This document shows, piece by piece, positions 53,717-56,240 of a stretch of DNA of 56,240 bases. The notes under the pieces are model-generated. The model had not been told where the DNA came from, did not search any database, and saw nothing but the letters and a program-made list of their open reading frames with translations. The stretch covers positions 1 to 56,240 of the forward strand of contig JAFGSZ010000021.1 in NCBI GenBank assembly GCA_016934395.1, in the 5' to 3' direction. The position numbers and the translations under genes were made by a program. This DNA comes from Bacteroidales bacterium (GTDB lineage Bacteria; Bacteroidota; Bacteroidia; Bacteroidales; UBA10428). Numbering within the stretch: position 1 is the stretch's first letter; every line of letters begins with the position of its first letter.

Positions 53717-56140
53717 ATGAAACAAAAAATTAAACACACCTTAAAATCTTTACTCTACTTATTAATTCTGGTATCCGTATTTACGGCATGTAAAAAAGAT
53801 GAAGAAATTAAACCGGTAGAAACCTTAATAGTGAACCCGCTGCAAGGTGCAGGAAAATTTGTCATCGAATCCGACAATCTAAAAGAAACCGATAAAGGGT
53901 ATGATTTCGAAGGCGTATTGAAAGCCAGTAATGAAAAAGGAAATGAATATTCCATTATAGATGGAAATATTTCAGTTGAAGTAGATAATGAGGGAAATAT
54001 AACAGGTATATCGGGTGAGGGCAATGTCCAATTTCCGGATATTGGAATATTTAAAGAAATTTTGAAAGAATTTAACTGGAAAGAAGAAATTTTATCCCAT
54101 ATAGAATATGAAAAAGGGTCCTACTTCAAAGATGTAAATAATTTAGATATGCCTTTGGTCGATGATAGTCATTACCTGCATTTCAAAGTATTAAATGAAG
54201 ACAGAGACGGGCCCTTTGAATTAAAAAGTAAGGTTAATTCACTAGTATACAATTTCTTTGACTTTTACCTTGATATTAACGACCCTTCCATTTTCTTCAA
54301 AGTAACTTTATGGAAACCATCCGGGGGCAATGGGAACAGTACAGCTCAAAAGCTAATGTCTAAAATTCTGGATAAAGCGAAACAAACAGGTACTGAGATT
54401 AAAAGTTTTGCCGGTGCTCCGGGCTTAATCTTTGGAATTTCCAATCAGGGTAAAATTTTATCACGATCCTATGAATTCAGCAAACCTGAAATTTTTCAGG
54501 AACTTTACGGTTACTCCGGATATGATCCCCTGCCTTCACATGCCTTTATAAAACTACAAAATGTCCCCATTCCAGAAACCTTTATTCTGAGGTTTACTGG
54601 TGAGCAGTTTATTCATTTACCCATAGGACAATTGGCCCCATCAACTGATGAAGCGATAAGCTATCAGCAGAATGCTTTTGCCAAGTGGTTTGGAGACCTG
54701 GAACCTGATGCCTATTCAGAAAGCTTTACAGGTAAAATTGATATGGGCGGTAAAGGAATTGCACTTATTCTGGGAGTTTTACCTCAGCTTAATGATATAC
54801 TCGGGTATGATATATTCAATAAAGAAATGGTAAACCTGGACCTTTTTGGTGCTACGGATCAGAGACAGTATGTTTCCGATTTAGATATAACTAATCCCAA
54901 CCTTGATGCATACTGGCGAATTGGTGGAGAGGTCAGGGTTCCTGTAATTAAAGATATTTTTGGGGCTAAGTTGGCAAAGTATATCCCCGATCAAAGTAAT
55001 GGTACCGGATTTTTATACCTGAGTGTTGGAACAGATCTTGAGGACTGGTTATTGCATCTGCAGGGAGATGTTTCATTAGCTATACCCGGATTTGATAATA
55101 TCGGTTATAATGATTCCTACTTTTCAATTCATAAAAGCGGAATAAATATGGGCGGTCATTTTAACCGATCTTTAGGCCCGGTAAATTTTAATTCGGAAGT
55201 AACAGGTTCGTTGAGCCTTGATTATGGATTAGAATTACATTCACTGGTTACCTCTAATATTCTGTTGCCAAATGGCTTGGAGTTATACAATAACCGTCTG
55301 GAAGCCACAATTTCAACAACCAATGGAATTAAACTTAAAGGAAATGTGGACTTACCATTCGGAATTACCCAGGCAGAAGTTACTGGGGAATTAAGTCCGG
55401 AAGGACTTTCCCTTGAAGGTTCGATTGAAAATAATATATTTCTACCTGATGGAACCGAAATCGACATTGCAGAAATGAATTTAAAATTATCAACAAAACC
55501 AGAAGAAGGAATCTCACTTCACGGTTATATTAATGCACCTGCTGGAATAGGGCGAGTGGAAGTTGAAGGTAGGATCAATAAAGATGAGTTTTACCTGCAC
55601 GGATACTTTGATAGTGGTATAGATTTTAATGGGGTTATTCTCTACACCAGTAACGGAGAGATTGAGATATCCAATACTCAGGGGATAAAAATCTCCGGGG
55701 GATTCACACTACCAAGTGGATTGGGTTATGCTGATATGGCAGGAAAAATAACCCCTACAGAGATAAAATTATCAGGACAATTAGGATCAAAAATTGATAT
55801 CGGGGGATACAAATTTACTTTTACCAACTCAAGTATTACAGCAAGCAATATCACAGGTGTCCAAGTATCAGGATTAATTGATTTATACGTTTTTAAATCT
55901 ACAGTAAGTGGCTCTATTAATCCTGATTATTCATTTAATTTAACCGGTTCTACTAATTTAAATTTAAGCGTTATAACCGCTTCAATTAATGTAAAAGTTA
56001 CACCTAACGATGTGAAATTAACGGGCAACGGGTGTATTAAAATCGGTTTCGTGGACCAATGTGGCAGTCTATCCATTAATCCAAATTGGTCTGCTAAAGA
56101 GATTCAAATATGTAAAGGCATTGCGTGTATAACCATTTAA
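53717..56140 (+). CDS. Large surface lipoprotein with C-terminal beta-rich repeats
   Basis: The 807-residue protein starts with a lipoprotein signal with Cys followed by KKDEE, which resembles the Bacteroidota signal for export to the outer face of the outer membrane. The N-terminal ~300 residues are a globular domain I cannot place. From about residue 519 the sequence consists of about five repeats of 57-60 residues (starting near 519, 578, 638, 695 and 754) with a common pattern of hydrophobic beta-strands, L-LPDG-turns and SLEGS/KLSG blocks. The whole reads as a beta-solenoid or stacked-sheet fibre. It follows the TPR hybrid regulator by 270 bp and may be its target. No match to a known family is recognised. 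Confidence 0.7.
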   Translation: MKQKIKHTLKSLLYLLILVSVFTACKKDEEIKPVETLIVNPLQGAGKFVIESDNLKETDKGYDFEGVLKASNEKGNEYSIIDGNISVEVDNEGNITGISGEGNVQFPDIGIFKEILKEFNWKEEILSHIEYEKGSYFKDVNNLDMPLVDDSHYLHFKVLNEDRDGPFELKSKVNSLVYNFFDFYLDINDPSIFFKVTLWKPSGGNGNSTAQKLMSKILDKAKQTGTEIKSFAGAPGLIFGISNQGKILSRSYEFSKPEIFQELYGYSGYDPLPSHAFIKLQNVPIPETFILRFTGEQFIHLPIGQLAPSTDEAISYQQNAFAKWFGDLEPDAYSESFTGKIDMGGKGIALILGVLPQLNDILGYDIFNKEMVNLDLFGATDQRQYVSDLDITNPNLDAYWRIGGEVRVPVIKDIFGAKLAKYIPDQSNGTGFLYLSVGTDLEDWLLHLQGDVSLAIPGFDNIGYNDSYFSIHKSGINMGGHFNRSLGPVNFNSEVTGSLSLDYGLELHSLVTSNILLPNGLELYNNRLEATISTTNGIKLKGNVDLPFGITQAEVTGELSPEGLSLEGSIENNIFLPDGTEIDIAEMNLKLSTKPEEGISLHGYINAPAGIGRVEVEGRINKDEFYLHGYFDSGIDFNGVILYTSNGEIEISNTQGIKISGGFTLPSGLGYADMAGKITPTEIKLSGQLGSKIDIGGYKFTFTNSSITASNITGVQVSGLIDLYVFKSTVSGSINPDYSFNLTGSTNLNLSVITASINVKVTPNDVKLTGNGCIKIGFVDQCGSLSINPNWSAKEIQICKGIACITI
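55273..56130 (+). repeat. About five in-frame repeats of 57-60 codons
   Basis: Repeat units begin near 55273, 55450, 55630, 55803 and 55978. Each runs GxxL/YTxxxxEISTxxGIKLxGxxxLPxGxGxAEVxGxxxPxxxxLxGSL in rough consensus. They have diverged at the DNA level, so the duplication is old. Confidence 0.6.
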
Positions 56141-56240
56141 TGCATTCGAAGTTTTTTTCCTGACTTCGACATAAAATTCGGGGTAATTTTATAAATATCA
56201 GAAAAACAACAACATATAATATTTTTTCGGGTGATTTTGG

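Noticed and set aside
55273-56130. Possible CRISPR-like or minisatellite repeat at DNA level
   Set aside because: The repeats are seen in protein pattern with a period of about 174-180 bp and have diverged in DNA. There are no constant repeats with spacers.

Overview
The window looks like a chromosomal segment from a Bacteroidota bacterium, probably a free-living or gut polysaccharide degrader of the Bacteroidales/Marinilabiliales type. The phylum call rests on several features: SusC/SusD outer-membrane uptake proteins, C-terminal type IX secretion (T9SS) sorting domains, promoters with the Bacteroidota pattern TTTG-N19-TAnnTTTG, giant 'two-component regulator propeller' sensor proteins, a one-protein hybrid two-component system ending in an AraC helix-turn-helix, and a short sigma factor starting MRQL. 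The finer placement is inference. No rRNA, tRNA, CRISPR array or intact insertion sequence was recognised.

Region 1 (about 1-18200) is a carbohydrate locus. Nine closely packed minus-strand genes (11648 down to 242) encode an AgaS-type sugar isomerase/deaminase, a GatZ/KbaZ-like aldolase subunit, a PfkB sugar kinase, a GatY/KbaY-like aldolase, an exported amidohydrolase, a GH36-like alpha-galactosidase, a NodB-like exported deacetylase, an EamA permease and a T9SS-exported DUF4832-like protein. A divergent DeoR/AgaR-type repressor follows. Next comes a minus-strand SusC-SusD-PKD lipoprotein operon with a good promoter and terminator. The 8-mer TTTCGTAA/TTACGAAA forms a dyad in the repressor intergenic region and recurs just downstream of the susC promoter, so one regulator may control both operons. 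The inferred job is uptake and breakdown of a galactosamine- or N-acetylgalactosamine-containing glycan through tagatose phosphates. No cytoplasmic GalNAc-6-phosphate deacetylase is visible.

Region 2 (18600-32830) holds a KefB-type cation:proton antiporter, then three tandem paralogous propeller sensors of about 1100 residues each. The first two end in a histidine kinase without receiver or DNA-binding domain. The third has lost the kinase and carries a GAF domain and coiled coils instead. A DUF4380-like lipoprotein follows.

Region 3 (32850-35950) is a minus-strand group of gene-expression proteins: a long cold-shock-domain protein, a primary-like but divergent sigma factor, a nitronate monooxygenase-family enzyme, a small cold-shock protein and an RRM protein.

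Region 4 (36300-56240) is mixed accessory content: a sialate O-acetylesterase-like enzyme, a T9SS polysaccharide deacetylase, a frameshifted beta-barrel gene, a DUF4919 protein, TspO, a stand-alone TonB-dependent receptor, a hybrid kinase with an ABC-substrate-binding-like sensor, a VOC lipoprotein, a secreted carbohydrate-binding-like protein, a TPR-sensing hybrid two-component system and a large surface lipoprotein with about five beta-rich repeats. Decayed gene fragments lie in the intergenic stretches around 18.4 kb and 49.9 kb, and possibly near 40.0 and 47.5 kb.
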